Positions 20,090-31,343 are shown, counted from the stretch's first letter. The stretch: 64,000 bases of DNA from CAWBRT01 sp963819175 (GCA_963819175.1 CAWFVJ010000013.1:372001-436000), one strand, 5' to 3'. Translations and numbers: made by a program. The notes: generated by a model from the letters alone, not told the origin.

Positions 20090-22368
20090 GTGCCCGACGA
20101 ACAGAAGAGCCGCGAAGCCCGCCGCCGCCGGAAGAAGCTAATTCTTCTGGGCGTCGGGATTCTTGTGCTGTTCACGATCGCGCTTCTCCAAGTCTCCTTC
20201 AACCTGACGTTTATACGCCCGGATACATTCGGTCAAACGCTGACGTTTGCGGCCTTCTCCGCCCTGATTCTTGTCGGTCTGATTACTCTCATCTTCGTCT
20301 TGATGCGGACGTTGATCAAGCTGTACGTGGAGCGGCAGACCGGTGTGCCCGGCTCAAAATTCCGCACCAAGATGGTGTCAGGCGCGCTGCTGTTGTCGTT
20401 GGGGCCGGTGATTGCGCTGTTCTTGTTCTCCTACGGGCTGATGAACCGTTCGATCGATAAATGGTTTTCGCGTCCGGTGGAGGAGGTGCGCGAGCGCACG
20501 GCCGAGGTGACGCAACTTTTGACCAGCTATGCCGGTCAAAATGCGCTGAGCGAAGCGCAAAGCATTGCGGCCTCGGCGGAGACCGGAGCGGGCCTTCCAG
20601 ACAGGAAAATTCGGTCCGCTGATGGCGGAGTTGCGAAGGCACGAGGCAACGTTGCAGGAAGGGTTTGTGATTGTGCTGTTCGACGGACAGGCGGAAGCCA
20701 GCTTCCAGGCTCCCGACCTGTGGCCGATTCTGAGCCGGAAGATTCCGCTGATGATGCCGGACGGGCAATCTCGTTCGTTTAAATTGGGCGCAGAGAGAAT
20801 ATGTTGCGGGCAGCGCGAAGGCCGGCGACCACGGGCGCATCCTGGTGGCGATGCCGCTGCCGGCCAAATATTCGGCGGTGCTGAACGAATTGGAGGCAAG
20901 CCAGCGCCAATATGCCGATCTGCGCAGTGAGCGCAGGCTGGTGCGGCGCACCTACATGCAAATTCTGCTGATGTTGACTTTGCTGGTGCTGTTTGCCTCC
21001 ACTTGGTTTGCGCTTTCTCTATCGAAGCTGGTGACGCGGCCGGTGCTGGCACTGGCACAGGCCACCAAAGAAATCTCTGAAGGGCGGCTGGATTACCGCG
21101 TCGAGGTGGCGGCGGGCGACGAGTTGGCCGACCTGGTGGTCTCGTTCAACCGCATGGCGGCCGAGTTGGAGAGCAATCGTTTGCAGATCGACTCCAGCCG
21201 CAAGGATCTGGCCAGCGCGTATGGAACGCTGGAAGCGCGCGGGCGGCACATGGAGACGATCCTGGAAAACATCCCCACGGCGGTGCTTTCGTTGGACGCG
21301 GATGAGGCCGTCACGCATGTGAACGATGCGCTGATACGGCTGTTCCGGCCACAGAGCGTGGAGCACGCCGGCCGGACCGAGAAGCTGGCGCTCGCCGATT
21401 TTTTTCCCGGCGAATTTGTGGAGCAGTTGCGGCGGCTGCTGCGCAAGGCCGATCGCATGGGCTCGACTTCCGCGCAAATGGAGATGGTGTCCGGCGCCAC
21501 TATCCTGGTTTTGTCGGTGACGGCAGCCTCAATGAATGCGCGCCGCAGCGGGCCGATTGCTCCGCGCCAGCGCCTGGGATACGTCGTAGTATTCGAAGAT
21601 CTCTCTGAGCTTTTGCAAGCGCAGAAGCAGACGGCCTGGCGGGAGGTGGCGCGGCGAATCGCGCATGAGATCAAGAATCCGCTTACCCCAATAGCGCTTT
21701 CGGCGGAACGCATCCGTCGCCACATCACGCGCGGGACTCCCGATGAATCCTCGCGGGCGGTGATTACCGGCTGTGCCGAGACCATCGCCAGTTCGGTGGA
21801 GACGGTGCGGCAACTGGTCGACGAGTTCTCGACGCTGGCGCGTTTTCCCGCGCCACAACTGCGCCCCTTGGACCTGAATGCGGCGATTGTGGAGGCGCTG
21901 ACGCAGTTCGACAGCCGTCTCGACGACATTAACGTCAGTACCGTTCTGGCAAACGAGCTGCCGCCGGTGATGGCAGATCCGGAAGCGATCAAACGGGTCA
22001 TCGCCAACCTGGTGGACAACTCCGCCGAGGCAATGAACGACGCGTTGGTGCGTGATCTGGTGATTTCAACCGCACTGCTGGGCGTCAGGGACACGGTTGA
22101 GCTGTCGATAGCCGACACCGGTCACGGGGTGACCGCCGAAGTGAAGGAAAGGCTGTTCATGCCCTACTTCTCGACCAAGCAGCGCGGGACCGGGCTTGGC
22201 CTGGCCATCGTGGCGAGGATCGTCGAAGACCACCACGGCACCATACGCGTCGAGGAAAACCGACCCGTGGGCGCGCGCTTCGTGATTGAGCTGCCGGTTG
22301 CCGCCGAAGCGGAGCGTTCCGCCAATCAAGAGCCCGACGCAACCACCGCGAGCGAGACCGTCTCCTGA
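20090..22368 (+). CDS. NtrY-like sensor histidine kinase (two frameshifts)
   Basis: A membrane kinase of about 758 residues. The N-terminus has two closely spaced helices plus a third (LLSLGPVIALFLFSYGLM), then a periplasmic/extracellular region, a further helix (ILLMLTLLVLFASTWFAL), a HAMP domain, a PAS-like domain, a HisKA domain with the phospho-His in RRIAHEIKNPLTP, and an ATPase domain with VDNSAEAMND, DTGHGV and GTGLGLAIV. Extra bases near 20600 and 20800 break the frame. GTG at 20090 is preferred; a TATAAT lies seven bases before it, suggesting a nearly leaderless message. The NtrX-like regulator downstream is its likely partner. Confidence 0.9.
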
Positions 22369-22569
22369 ACGGTTACCGCGAATGTCAATTTCCGCCACAG
22401 CAACCGCCGTTTGCGGGTCTATAACCTCCCACCGTTAAAGTTAACGCCTTAGTTCGCGATGTCACCTGAGCTGTTGATTCTGCGAATCGAAGTTCTGACA
22501 CGCCGAAGCAGTGCTTCTATTGGCCATTAACCTGCTTACTGTTAGTTGACTAGATCCTGGGGGTTCCTA

Positions 22570-22857
22570 ATGTCTGAACGAGAGAGTGCGGCGCTGTCGG
22601 CGCTTCAAGCGTTGGCGATCGAAAATAGTTCGTTGGAGCCGGAAATTTGGAATTCAATTGCCAGCGAAGCTCTTGCTGGTTCCGCGCCGGCGCAATACAT
22701 CGTAGGAACCGCATTTGAAGGCTTGGGCGACATGAGGCAGGCGCGGGAATGGCTTGAGCCGTCCGCAGCGCAAGGGTACGTCCCGGCGCTCGTTAAGGTG
22801 TCTAGTTATGGCGCGGCCTTGCCGGATCGGCTACCCTCCTCACCCAGGCGAGTGTAA
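22570..22857 (+). CDS. Small Sel1/TPR-like protein
   Basis: A 95-residue soluble protein starting MSERESAALSALQAL. The middle part (APAQYIVGTAFEGLG...AREWLEPSAAQGY) matches one to one and a half Sel1-type repeats, which mediate protein contacts. It lies between the NtrY-like kinase and the NtrX-like regulator, so it may be an accessory of that system, but nothing beyond position supports this. A weak ribosome site (TGGGGG) precedes the ATG. The C-terminus (DRLPSSPRRV) looks like read-through into noncoding sequence, so it may be truncated. Confidence 0.55.
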   Translation: MSERESAALSALQALAIENSSLEPEIWNSIASEALAGSAPAQYIVGTAFEGLGDMRQAREWLEPSAAQGYVPALVKVSSYGAALPDRLPSSPRRV

Positions 22858-22974
22858 AATCTACCTTCTCGACAGCACGAGCAGCGGTTCCGTTTTGGGC
22901 GAAAGTGTCGTCTTCCTGACGAATATGTGAAAACAATTGCATAGTGTCGCCATCAACAGATGACCGCACCGCAT

Positions 22975-23105
22975 GTGCTCAGGGATTCAACCGCTACGCG
23001 GAGCGGACCACGCAAATTCCATGCTTACCCCCTGCTTACCCCAGGCTTCCTGGGGCTGTCTTCTGCCCTTTACGCGAGCTCGGGCTCGCTGGGGACACTA
23101 TAAAA
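22975..23105. repeat. Degenerate hairpin repeat
   Basis: A GC-rich patch with imperfect hairpins (CCCCAGGCTTCCTGGGG, and CGAGCTCGGGCTCG) and the same joining words (caaattccatgc) as the cluster at 2545. It appears to be a decayed copy of the hairpin-array repeat family and lies just before the NtrX-like gene. Confidence 0.4.
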
Positions 23106-23142
23106 CGTCCAAAATTTGACGGTCGCGATACAATTCTGCCAA

Positions 23143-24496
23143 ATGGTTCAGGTACTGATCGTCGATGACGAATATGGGATTCGTACCTCTCTGAGCGGCG
23201 TGCTGGAGGACGAGGGATACGAGACCAGCGCGGTCGAAAGCGGTGAGGACTGCCTGCAAGCGCTTGCCGAACGCCAGTTCGACGTGGTGTTGCTCGACAT
23301 CTGGTTGCCGGGGATCGACGGGCTTGAAGTGCTGCAGCGGGTCAGGGCGCTGGAAAATCATCCCGAGATCATCATGATCTCCGGACACGGCAACATCGAA
23401 ACCGCGGTCAAGGCCACCAAACTCGGCGCTTACGACTTTCTGGAAAAACCTCTCTCGGTCGATAAAACCCTGATCGTGGTGAAAAATGCCGCCGAGGCGC
23501 GCAAGCTGCGCTCCGAGAACGTCGATCTCAAACGCGAGGCGTTTTCACCGAGCGAGATCGTCGGCGAGAGCATCCCGGCGAAGGCGCTTGCGCCAGCAGA
23601 TCGGCCTGATGGCCCCGACCAACGGGCGGGTGCTGATTTACGGCGAATCGGGAACCGGCAAAGAGCTGGTCGCGCGCGCGATTCACGCGCAGAGCCTGCG
23701 GTCCCGGGAGATGTTTGTCGAAGTCAACTGCGCGGCGATCCCCGAGGACATGATCGAAAGCGAACTGTTCGGCCATTGCAAAGGGGCGTTCCCCGGCGCC
23801 AGCACCGAGAAGGCGGGCAAATTCCAGAAAGCCGATGGCGGCACGCTGTTTCTCGACGAAGTCGGCGACATGAGCCTGAAGACCCAGAGCAAGGTGCTGC
23901 GCACACTGGACGAAGGCCGCTTCATCCCCGTGGGACGCGAGGAGGCGGTGAAGGTCGACACCCGCGTCATAGCGGCCACCAACAAAGATCTGGAAGACGA
24001 AATCGGCAAGGGAAATTTTCGCGAAGATCTTTTCTACCGGCTGAACGTGATTCCATTTTTCGTTTCGCCGTTGCGCGAGCGCAAGGAGGATATTCCGCTG
24101 CTGACGCGGCACTTTCTGCACGAATTCTCCGCCGCCTACGGCCGCCGCGACAAGGAGATGAGCGACGACGCCATGGAGGTTCTGCTGCGCTATTCGTGGC
24201 CGGGCAACGTGCGCGAACTGCGCAACGTGGTGGAACGGGTCGTCATCATGAACCCCACGGCACACAAGATCGAGCGCAAACACCTGCCGCCGCTGCTCTA
24301 TCGCGAGGGGTCGCGCCGCAGCATGGGCGAGTTTTCCACGCTGCACCAGGCGCGCGCGGCTTATGAGCGCGATTACATTCTGAAGAAGCTCGACGAGAAT
24401 CACGGCAACATCAGCCGCACGGCCGACGCCTTGGGACTGGAGCGAAGCCACATGTACCGCAAGATGAAGGCGCTGGGAATCGCGGTCAAGGAATAG
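23143..24496 (+). CDS. NtrX-like sigma-54 response regulator with GAFPGA loop (one frameshift)
   Basis: A regulator of about 451 residues: receiver domain (phospho-Asp in DVVLLDIWLPG, with EKPLS at the end), AAA+ domain (Walker A GESGTGKE, ELFGHCKGAFPGAS, FREDLFYRLNVIP) and a Fis-type HTH (ADALGLERSHMYRKMKALGI). It likely partners the NtrY-like kinase upstream. One extra C near 23588 splits the frame. The sigma-54 contact loop reads GAFPGA rather than GAFTGA; this Thr is normally essential for sigma-54 activation, so the protein may act differently or the base may be a sequencing error. A TACAAT hexamer lies eight bases before the ATG. Confidence 0.9.
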
Positions 24497-24509
24497 CGCG
24501 GGGGCTATT

Positions 24510-24545
24510 CCCACATTAGCCGACGGCGGGCAAATGTGAGCCACC
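24510..24545. repeat. Short palindrome P1
   Basis: About 36 bases whose arms (CCCACATTAGCC and GGCAAATGTGAG-like) form a hairpin. It belongs to a family with at least eight other copies in this window, all intergenic or at gene ends. Confidence 0.55.
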
Positions 24546-24663
24546 ATCGAACTTCATGGAAAGCAGACGATACGGCGCGGGAAAACACCCACGTCAGCCC
24601 AAAACAAGTGCGGGACGCGGGCACCCTCAAACTTAATCGCCATCGAACTTAATCGAATTCAGT

Positions 24664-26816
24664 GTGAAGCTTGATGCACCTTGGTTACGGCTTTTCCTGC
24701 GCTTCATCGGCCTCGTACTGCTTGGGTGCGGGTTCGCCTGGGCGCAACAGAACGCGCCCCCGAATACATCCGCAACCAGCCAAGGCGCTAACCAAGCTCC
24801 CGGTCCACAAGGAAGAGATGGTGGTGACCGGGACTTATGAGCCGGTCGCGGTCAGCGAGGTCGATCGCGATGTCAGGTCTGCTGGACGTGCGCGACACGC
24901 GCGCGCTGTATCCGAGCCTGGTCGATATTCTGCGGTCTGGACCCGGCGGTGGATTTGCAGGAACGCGGGCCCAACGGCGTGCAGAGCGATCTGTCGATTC
25001 GCGGCGCCTCCTTCGGGCAAAGCCTGGTGCTGGTCGATGGGCTGCGGATGAACGATGCGCAGAGCGGCCATCACAACCTCGACTTGCCGATGCCGTTCCA
25101 GTCGATTGACCGGATAGAGGTTCTGCACGGCAGCGGGTCAACCATGTACGGCTCGGACGCGATCGGAGGGGTGGTGAACTTCATTACCGCGCCGCCGATT
25201 GCGACCGAGGTGCGCGCGGGCTCGGCGTTTGGGAATTTCGGAATGAACCAGCAGTTCGGAAGCGGCTTCCATGGTGACCAAGCGATGGACGGAACAGGTT
25301 TCCTTTGGCCGCGATTTTTCGACAGGGTTCACGACGGACCGCGATTACCGCGCTTTGACCGGCAGCTCCGAGACCCACGTGGGAACCAGGCTGGGGGCGA
25401 CTACGGTGCTGCTGGCCGGCGGCGACAAGCCATTTGGCGCAAACCAGTTCTACGGACATTTTCCCTCGTGGGAGCGCACCAAGACATGGTTTGCCGGAGC
25501 TTCGCAGGAGCTGGGCGCCAACACCCTGGTGCAGTTTGGCTATCGCCGGCACACGGATTTGTTCGAGCTGTTCCGCGCTGATCCGGCGCTTTACACGAAC
25601 GATCACATGACCAATAGCTGGCAGGCGGCAATCCGGCGGCACAACAAACTCGGCAAAAAGTTGAACGTGTTCTACGGTGCGGAGGCGTATCGCGACACCA
25701 TCGACAGCAATAATTTTTCCTCGCTGGGCGAAACGCCCGCGCTCGGCCATCATGAGCGCAATCGCGGCGGCATCTACGCCAATCTCGACTGGAAGCCGGT
25801 GCAGCGGCTTTCGCTGTCCGTGGGAGGGCGCGAAGAATACTACAGCGGCGGCCACGGCGTCTTTACGCCAACGATTGCGGGCGGGTATCGACATCTCCGA
25901 GCGCCTGAAGCTGCGCGGTTCGGTTGGCCGCGCCTTTCGTCTGCCGACTTACACGGACCTGTACTACAGCGACCCGGCCACGATTGGCAACTCCGGCCTG
26001 CAACCCGAAACCGCATGGAGCTACGATGGCGGCATCGAGTGGACCATTGCGCCGCCGGCTGGCCGGCTCGGTGACGGTCTTCCGGCGCGATGAGAAAAAC
26101 GATATCGACTACGTTCTGGTGCCGGACAATGCAACCGCGCTGGCCGCGCCTCTGAGCCTGGTTCCGCGCACTTGCACCACACCAACCTCGCCGGGCTGCA
26201 TCTATCAGGCGCGCAATCTGAACGCGCTGAGCTTCACAGGGGTTGAGGTGGCGGTGCGCTGGCAGGTCACCGGCGCCAACCAGGTTTCGATTGCCTACAC
26301 CTCGCTGTACGGCGCGCAGCAGGCACTGAATGGGCTGCTGAGCCGCTACCTGTTCAACTATCCGGTGAACAACGCTTCCATGCAATGGCAGTCGCGGCTG
26401 CCGGGGAAGATTCAGTTGCGCACGCGGGTGGGAGTTACGGAGCGCTACAACAACGATCCGTACGCTTTGTGGGACCTGGCCTCAGCAGGCAGTTCCGGCA
26501 CGTGCGTCCTTTCTTGCAGCTTGCGAATCTGGCCAACACTTCTTACCAGGAGATTGCGGGCGTGGCGATGCCGGGACGCTCGATTCTGGGCGGGGTCGAG
26601 GTGGTGTTGAGCAGAAAAGTGCAGCCTCTTCAAGCCCCACATTCGCCAACTGCGGCAGATGTGGGCCACCAACCACCCGCCACAATTGCCACGCCTGTTT
26701 ACGACAGTTATTCTCGGCTGCGTCAGCGTACCCGGTTTGACGCGCCTCGGCAATCAGTGGCAGACTTCTCCACGCCTTTCGGTGGTGACCGCCGAAGGAT
26801 GTGGAGGGATGCATGA
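24664..26816 (+). CDS. TonB-dependent outer-membrane receptor, BtuB-like (about six frameshifts)
   Basis: An outer-membrane transporter assembled from several frames. The GTG at 24664 opens a signal peptide (GLVLLGCGFAWAQQ). Next come the TonB-box-like region EEMVVTGTYEPV, the plug (RGPNGVQSDLSIRGASF, VLVDGLRMND, IEVLHGSGSTMYGSDAIGG) and a beta-barrel with FRLPTYTDLYY, SGLQPETAW and a last strand near SILGGVEVVL. The plug resembles vitamin B12/siderophore receptors, but the substrate is unknown and no cobalamin riboswitch was seen upstream. The natural end is probably near 26620; the open frame runs on through a palindrome (26635-26670) to 26816. With so many breaks it could be a true pseudogene. 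Confidence 0.78.
26635..26670. repeat. Short palindrome P2, at the receptor 3' end
   Basis: A member of the same palindrome family (arms CCCCACATTCGCC and GGCAGATGTGGG). It lies in the open frame beyond the likely receptor C-terminus, so its insertion may have removed or displaced the original stop codon. Confidence 0.55.
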
Positions 26817-27372
26817 AGCTCGCGTTGATCATCGCCGCGGTTTTTCTATTGCCTGTGACAACGGTGGCGCAAACGGACGTAAGCAGCGCGTTTCAGGCAC
26901 ATTCGCCGGCTGCATCTGCGGGAACCACCGCTCCGGGATTCGCGTTCCCGGGTGGCTTTAATCCGCCAGCAGGGCTCTTCGACCAGTTTTGAACGATCCA
27001 GCTGTCGCTGGCGAACTGCACCTCACCGACGTGCAGCGGAAGCAATTGCGGAATGCAAGACTGACACAACGGCTGTCTCTCATTGATGGTGGCGCCGATG
27101 CCTTAAGAGCAGTTGCCCGATTGGCAGCCCTCCTGGAAGCCGATCAACTGGACGATGCTGCCTATAAGCAACAGGTGAACAATCTCGCGGCTGCCGCCGG
27201 AAGACTTGTTCAGGATCTTGGTGAGATTGTCGTCAATCCGCGCCGCGTTCTCACTGTCGAGCAGTGGCAAAAACTGCAACGTTTGCAGCGAGCGAAGCGG
27301 GCAGAGGTTCGACCCTCTGCTCCACTACGGCCGCCAGCAACGCAAACACCACCGGCGGGCAATAAGCCGTAA
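26813..27372 (+). CDS. Spy/CpxP-like periplasmic protein with LTxxQ motifs (one frameshift)
   Basis: A protein of about 187 residues. The first frame gives a signal peptide (MKLALIIAAVFLLPVTTVAQ) and a Pro/Gly/Ala-rich segment ending GLFDQF; the second continues LNDPAVAGELHLTDVQRKQL and ends with LTVEQWQKLQRL and a basic/Pro-rich tail. The two LTxxQ motifs are typical of the Spy/CpxP family of periplasmic chaperones and metal/stress sensors. Adding one T to the run at about 26988 joins the frames. The ATG overlaps the stop of the upstream open frame (ATGA). Confidence 0.7.
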
Positions 27373-27433
27373 CTCGCCTCGAGACGTGGGCACCAGCACC
27401 CGACTCAGAATGATATTTTGAGGAAGACTGATG

Positions 27434-27468
27434 GTGCCCCACATCTGCCGCAGTCAGCAGATGTGGGA
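27434..27468. repeat. Short palindrome P3
   Basis: Arms CCCCACATCTGCCGC and GCAGATGTGGG form a clean hairpin between the convergent Spy-like and era genes. It has no T-run on either strand, so it is not a standard terminator. Confidence 0.6.
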
Positions 27469-27483
27469 TTTGATTGGCCAGCA

Positions 27484-28422
27484 CTATTCCGGCGTGTTTG
27501 GATCGCGGGTGGCGAGAGATTGCAACTGCTTGCGCCAGTCGAGTTCGTCGACGAACTGGCGCGACTCGCGCCAGCGGCTGCGAACTTTGATGAAGAGTTC
27601 GAGGAAAACTTTCTTGCCCAGCAGGCGTTCGATGGAGTGGCGGGCGCGGGTTCCAATCTCTTTCAGCATGGCGCCTTGCTTTCCGATCACGATCGCCTTC
27701 TGTCCATCGCGCTCGACGTAGATGACGGCCGCGATCTTCACCAGCCTTTCGCTCTCTTCGAACTGCTCGATAATGACGCTGCTGGCGTAGGGCACTTCCT
27801 GTTGGGTCAGCACCAGCACCTGTTCGCGAATCAACTCGGCGGCGACAAAGCGTTCGGGCTGGTCGGTGACCTGATCCGGCGGGAAGTATTGCGGGCCCTC
27901 GGGCAGACTGGCCACCACCTTATTCAGCAGAACTTCGAGCCCATCCTTCTTGGTGGCTGAGATCGGGAACACCTCGGCGAAGCTGTGCAGAGCGGAATAG
28001 TGTTCGATGACGGGCAGCAGCTTGCCTTTATCGATGAGATCGATCTTGTTGAGAAGCAGGAAGGTTTTGAGCTTGCTTCGCTTGACCAAGTCCAGCGCGA
28101 ATTGGTCGCCGGCGCCGAACTTCTGCGCCGCGTCGGCGATGAGCAGCAACAGATCGCAGCCTTCGACCGCGTCGTAGACTTCCTGCATCATGCGCTTGTT
28201 GAGCGCGTCGGCGGGCTTATGGATGCCGGGCGTATCGACAAAGATGATCTGCCCGGCGGGACGGCGTCCGGCGCGTTTGAGGTTGACGATGCCGCAAATC
28301 CGATTGCGCGTGGTTTGCGCTTTGTGGGTGACGATGGCGAGTTTCTCTCCCACCAGCGCGTTGAGCAGGGTTGATTTGCCCGCGTTCGGGCGTCCGACAA
28401 TGGAAACGAATCCGGATCGCAT
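27484..28422 (-). CDS. era: GTPase Era
   Basis: An intact 312-residue GTPase needed for 30S ribosome maturation. G1 is GRPNAGKST, G3 is VDTPG, G4 is NKID, and the C-terminal KH domain carries IGKQGAMLKEIG for 16S rRNA 3'-end binding. Length and domain order are standard. The ATG at 28422 begins MRSGFVSIVGRP as expected. It is not in its frequent neighbourhood (rnc, ybeY, recO); its closest upstream neighbour is the cyclase-like gene on the same strand. Confidence 0.97.
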   Translation of the reverse strand: MRSGFVSIVGRPNAGKSTLLNALVGEKLAIVTHKAQTTRNRICGIVNLKRAGRRPAGQIIFVDTPGIHKPADALNKRMMQEVYDAVEGCDLLLLIADAAQKFGAGDQFALDLVKRSKLKTFLLLNKIDLIDKGKLLPVIEHYSALHSFAEVFPISATKKDGLEVLLNKVVASLPEGPQYFPPDQVTDQPERFVAAELIREQVLVLTQQEVPYASSVIIEQFEESERLVKIAAVIYVERDGQKAIVIGKQGAMLKEIGTRARHSIERLLGKKVFLELFIKVRSRWRESRQFVDELDWRKQLQSLATRDPNTPE

Positions 28423-28514
28423 CTGCTGACGATCTTACTACTTGAGCGGGAAGAACGCAGGGGAGCGCTCGGCGGACACGTTCGTCTAACGCCCGCACGC
28501 GGCTGAGCAGCATC

Positions 28515-28580
28515 GACGCTTACCCCAGGTTGCGCACCAGCGGGCTCGCTGCGCGCGCGAACGTGGGGCACCAGCTCAGT
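28515..28580. repeat. Palindrome P4 (CCCCAGGTT variant)
   Basis: A longer hairpin-forming sequence (ACCCCAGGTTGCGC ... GCGCGAACGTGGGGCACC) resembling copies at 32168 and 41058. It occupies part of the 253-bp gap between era and the cyclase-like gene, which otherwise shows nothing recognisable. Confidence 0.45.
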
Positions 28581-28675
28581 CAATCGAAATCGACATCTGC
28601 GAGCAATGGGCACCAGTACATCACCTGCTCGTTCGCTCGAATGACACTTCGGGTGCGTGAACTTCCGGGACACTG

Positions 28676-30915
28676 CTAGGTTGTCGCGGCCCGCTGACGG
28701 GCCTGCTCGACCAGTTGGTAGACGTCATCGCCGGTACAGACTTCGTAATAAGCGTGATCGGTCCAGCTCAGCAGTGAAAAATCGCGCGCGTTAACCAACG
28801 GCACGACGGCCTCGCGAATGACGATGGGCTGAAAAACATCGGTGGTCACCGGCACAAGTCCGCGGTACAGGCGGACGAGCCGTTCTCCCCAGATGTCCGG
28901 AAAAGGAATTTCAAATTCCTGTAACGAGATCTCCTGCCGGAGCCGCTGAAAGGCGCGCTGCTCAAGTTGAACACCGCCGACGTTGTACTGAAGAATGAAG
29001 TCGTCAGCAACGCCGCCCGTGCCGGCGTCCGCCCTTGCACTGGAAGAGGAAGATGCTGAAAGGAAGTTTTTCTCCCTGGATGAGCTTGCGGGCGCGGTGG
29101 CTGCAGGAAGAAAGACGGTCGGCGCGATTGATCGCGTCGGAGATCATAATCCGCGATTCTCCATCGAAAGATACATCGGCGCGGAGTCCTGGTGGGTGAT
29201 GCCAATTCCCAGTTCGAGCGCGGGAAGCTGCAAGGAACTGGATTGCTGATGAAAGGCCCGCACGATGCTGGTGATCTCACGGGCAAGAACACAAGCGCGC
29301 GCCACCGGGAAGCAGGCCGGTCCGTCACGCTCCTCGATGCCGAGGATGATGGCGTCGCCTTCGATGAAGATCTTGCTTGCCCCATATTTCGCGAGCAGTT
29401 TGTTGACGGGGTCATAGAATCCCAGGCTGAAGTAGGAGGCCGGGTTCTGTCCGCGCTCCACCAGGGTGTGGGTGAGGAGGGTGGAATCGCGAACGTCGGC
29501 CTTGAGCACCACGTGCGAGAGGACGCGAAGGTCGACCGGTTTTTGCTCTTCCGGCAACAGAAACTCGTAGAGTCTGGAGTTGGCCGCCGAAAGCTGGCGC
29601 AAGCGATCGGTACTGATCAGGTTCACCTGGTCCATGCCGGCGTTGAGCGCCTCCAGCCTGCGGATGTCGCGGTTGTAACGCAGAAGATCGACCAGGAAGC
29701 GCCCGGCAATCTTGGCCCGCTCGGGCTTGCCCAAGACAGAGATGCGTTTTACGGCGGCTTGAAAATTTGCCGGCGAAATCTTCCCGTGCACCGCCAGCAG
29801 TCCCTCCACGCGCTCCCGTTCGGACCGGGAGATGAGAGCATTCTTCAATTGCTGGGGATTGATCAGGGATGCGTATTCGGAGAGCAGCGGCACGACCTCA
29901 TAGCCGGCGAGGACATAGTCAATAATGCCGGCATCCTCAAGCATGGCGAGCCACGCCGACAGCAGCGCGCGTTGCGAGCTTCCCTTTTCGGTGCTTTCGT
30001 CCGGCACTCCGCCGGCGACGAGTTCCTGGCCATTGACGGGAACATTCAGCAGATCATCTACTTCATCGTCGGAGAGCGTGCTGCCGATGGGCAGAACACT
30101 GCGAAAATAGCCGCGCACCAAGTCCCGGAGCACGGGAAGGCGATCGGGGTCCTTGTCGTAGTTGCCGAGCATGACAGTAGTGCTCGGCCTTGATGAAGTC
30201 GTCGCGTCCATCCTCGGAAAAAATCAAGCGGTTCAGGAACAACTCATAGGCCTCGCTCTCGGCGTCTCCGAAAATCGAGCGGCGCATGTGGCCGACTGTT
30301 TCCTTTTCGATTTCGCGCAGCGTTTCGTACAGGTCCTGGCCACACTTGCGGAGCACGGCGCGCTTGTTGAGCTGGAAACGCGCAAACGAATCGCGCAACT
30401 GAAGAAGCAGGCTGCTGTTGCCGGGACTTTCCATTCCCCGCAGCTTGGAGCGGCATTGCTCCTGAGCGCTCGTATATTGGGAGTTCAGCGCATCGCGGAG
30501 GAACTTGACCAGCGCCAGCCGAAGCAGCAGATCAATCGAGAGATTGCCCTGCTGGCGCGCCAGATTCAGCCCGGCGACTTGCAGCTCGGCGGTTTTTCGC
30601 TTGAACTCGCGCGGCGACCTCCGAAGGTCTTTGTGGACTGGCGACGACGCCAAGTAAGTCGTTTGCTGCAAGTCACGCAGCTGACCGCGCGGCTTCTCTC
30701 GAATAAGGGTTCGACGGGGCGGCCGTGCGAAGCGGATTCAAGCCTCCCGGCATAAGCAGATCCTGGATGGCGCCGTGAGAAGTCACCAGCAGCGAAGCAT
30801 GGTTGCGAACCAGCTCTACATACTTGGAACTGAGAAAAACATCGTGCCGGAGATTGTCGATGCCAATGGCCAGATCGCGCAGTTGGATCGAAGGCCGATA
30901 GCCGCTCAATTGCAT
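28676..30915 (-). CDS. Large protein with class III nucleotidyl-cyclase-like domain (about four frameshifts)
   Basis: Segments in successive minus-strand frames join into about 746 residues. The first 430 or so are helical, with no family I recognise (MQLSGYRPSIQLRDLAIG, then FKRKTAELQVAGLNLARQQG, then NYDKDPDRLPVLRDLVRGYF). A cyclase-like domain follows: LKADVRDSTLLT (first metal Asp), NKLLAKYGASKIFIEGDAI (second metal Asp in EGD), LELGIGI, and SDAINRADRLSS (Asn and Arg that position the nucleotide). A last part (FILQYNVGGVQLEQRAFQRL ... FSLLSWTDHAYYEV) ends at 28676 and is in a frame with no ATG. Expected activity is cAMP or cGMP synthesis, unproven. An earlier start at 30970 (MSPFSLFRR) is possible with a further shift. 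Confidence 0.65.
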
Positions 30916-31343
30916 CTGGCGAGCGATGCTCTACAGGCGTAGCGCGACGAAATAATGAGAACGGGGACATGATCAGAAATCTGCGCTGATGCACCAGTTC
31001 AGAGTGCTATCGGAAGCTTATACCATGGGAAGCGCCGTTGCCGAGATATTTATGCGGCTTACGGCTGGGCCCGTTGATGTCCGCAAGGCCGGCCAGAATT
31101 CATTGGCCGGTTGAGAGCTTGCGGAGCTTTTCGAACTCATCTCCAGCAACCCATCGCAAGCGACTGAGGCATGTCAGCCGCGCATTCCTCATCTCCAGCA
31201 GGAGACATTCAAGCAGGCACCCAAGACCAAGGGCACAAGAAAGCTGAAAATATGCAGCTGGAACTCTCCCGTCCTCTCGATTGAGATTGGCGGTAGACGC
31301 TCAACTTCGGTTGCCCCGCAACTGCGGGTCAGTTCCTGGAGGT
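30916..31343. other. Gene-free stretch between two minus-strand genes
   Basis: 428 bp without a convincing gene on either strand. Short frames lack ribosome sites and domain features. It presumably holds the promoter for the cyclase-like gene; no clear -35/-10 pair was found. Confidence 0.4.

Noticed and set aside
24497..24663. Cobalamin riboswitch before the BtuB-like receptor
   Set aside because: I could not find the conserved B12-box or a matching structure; only a short palindrome is present.
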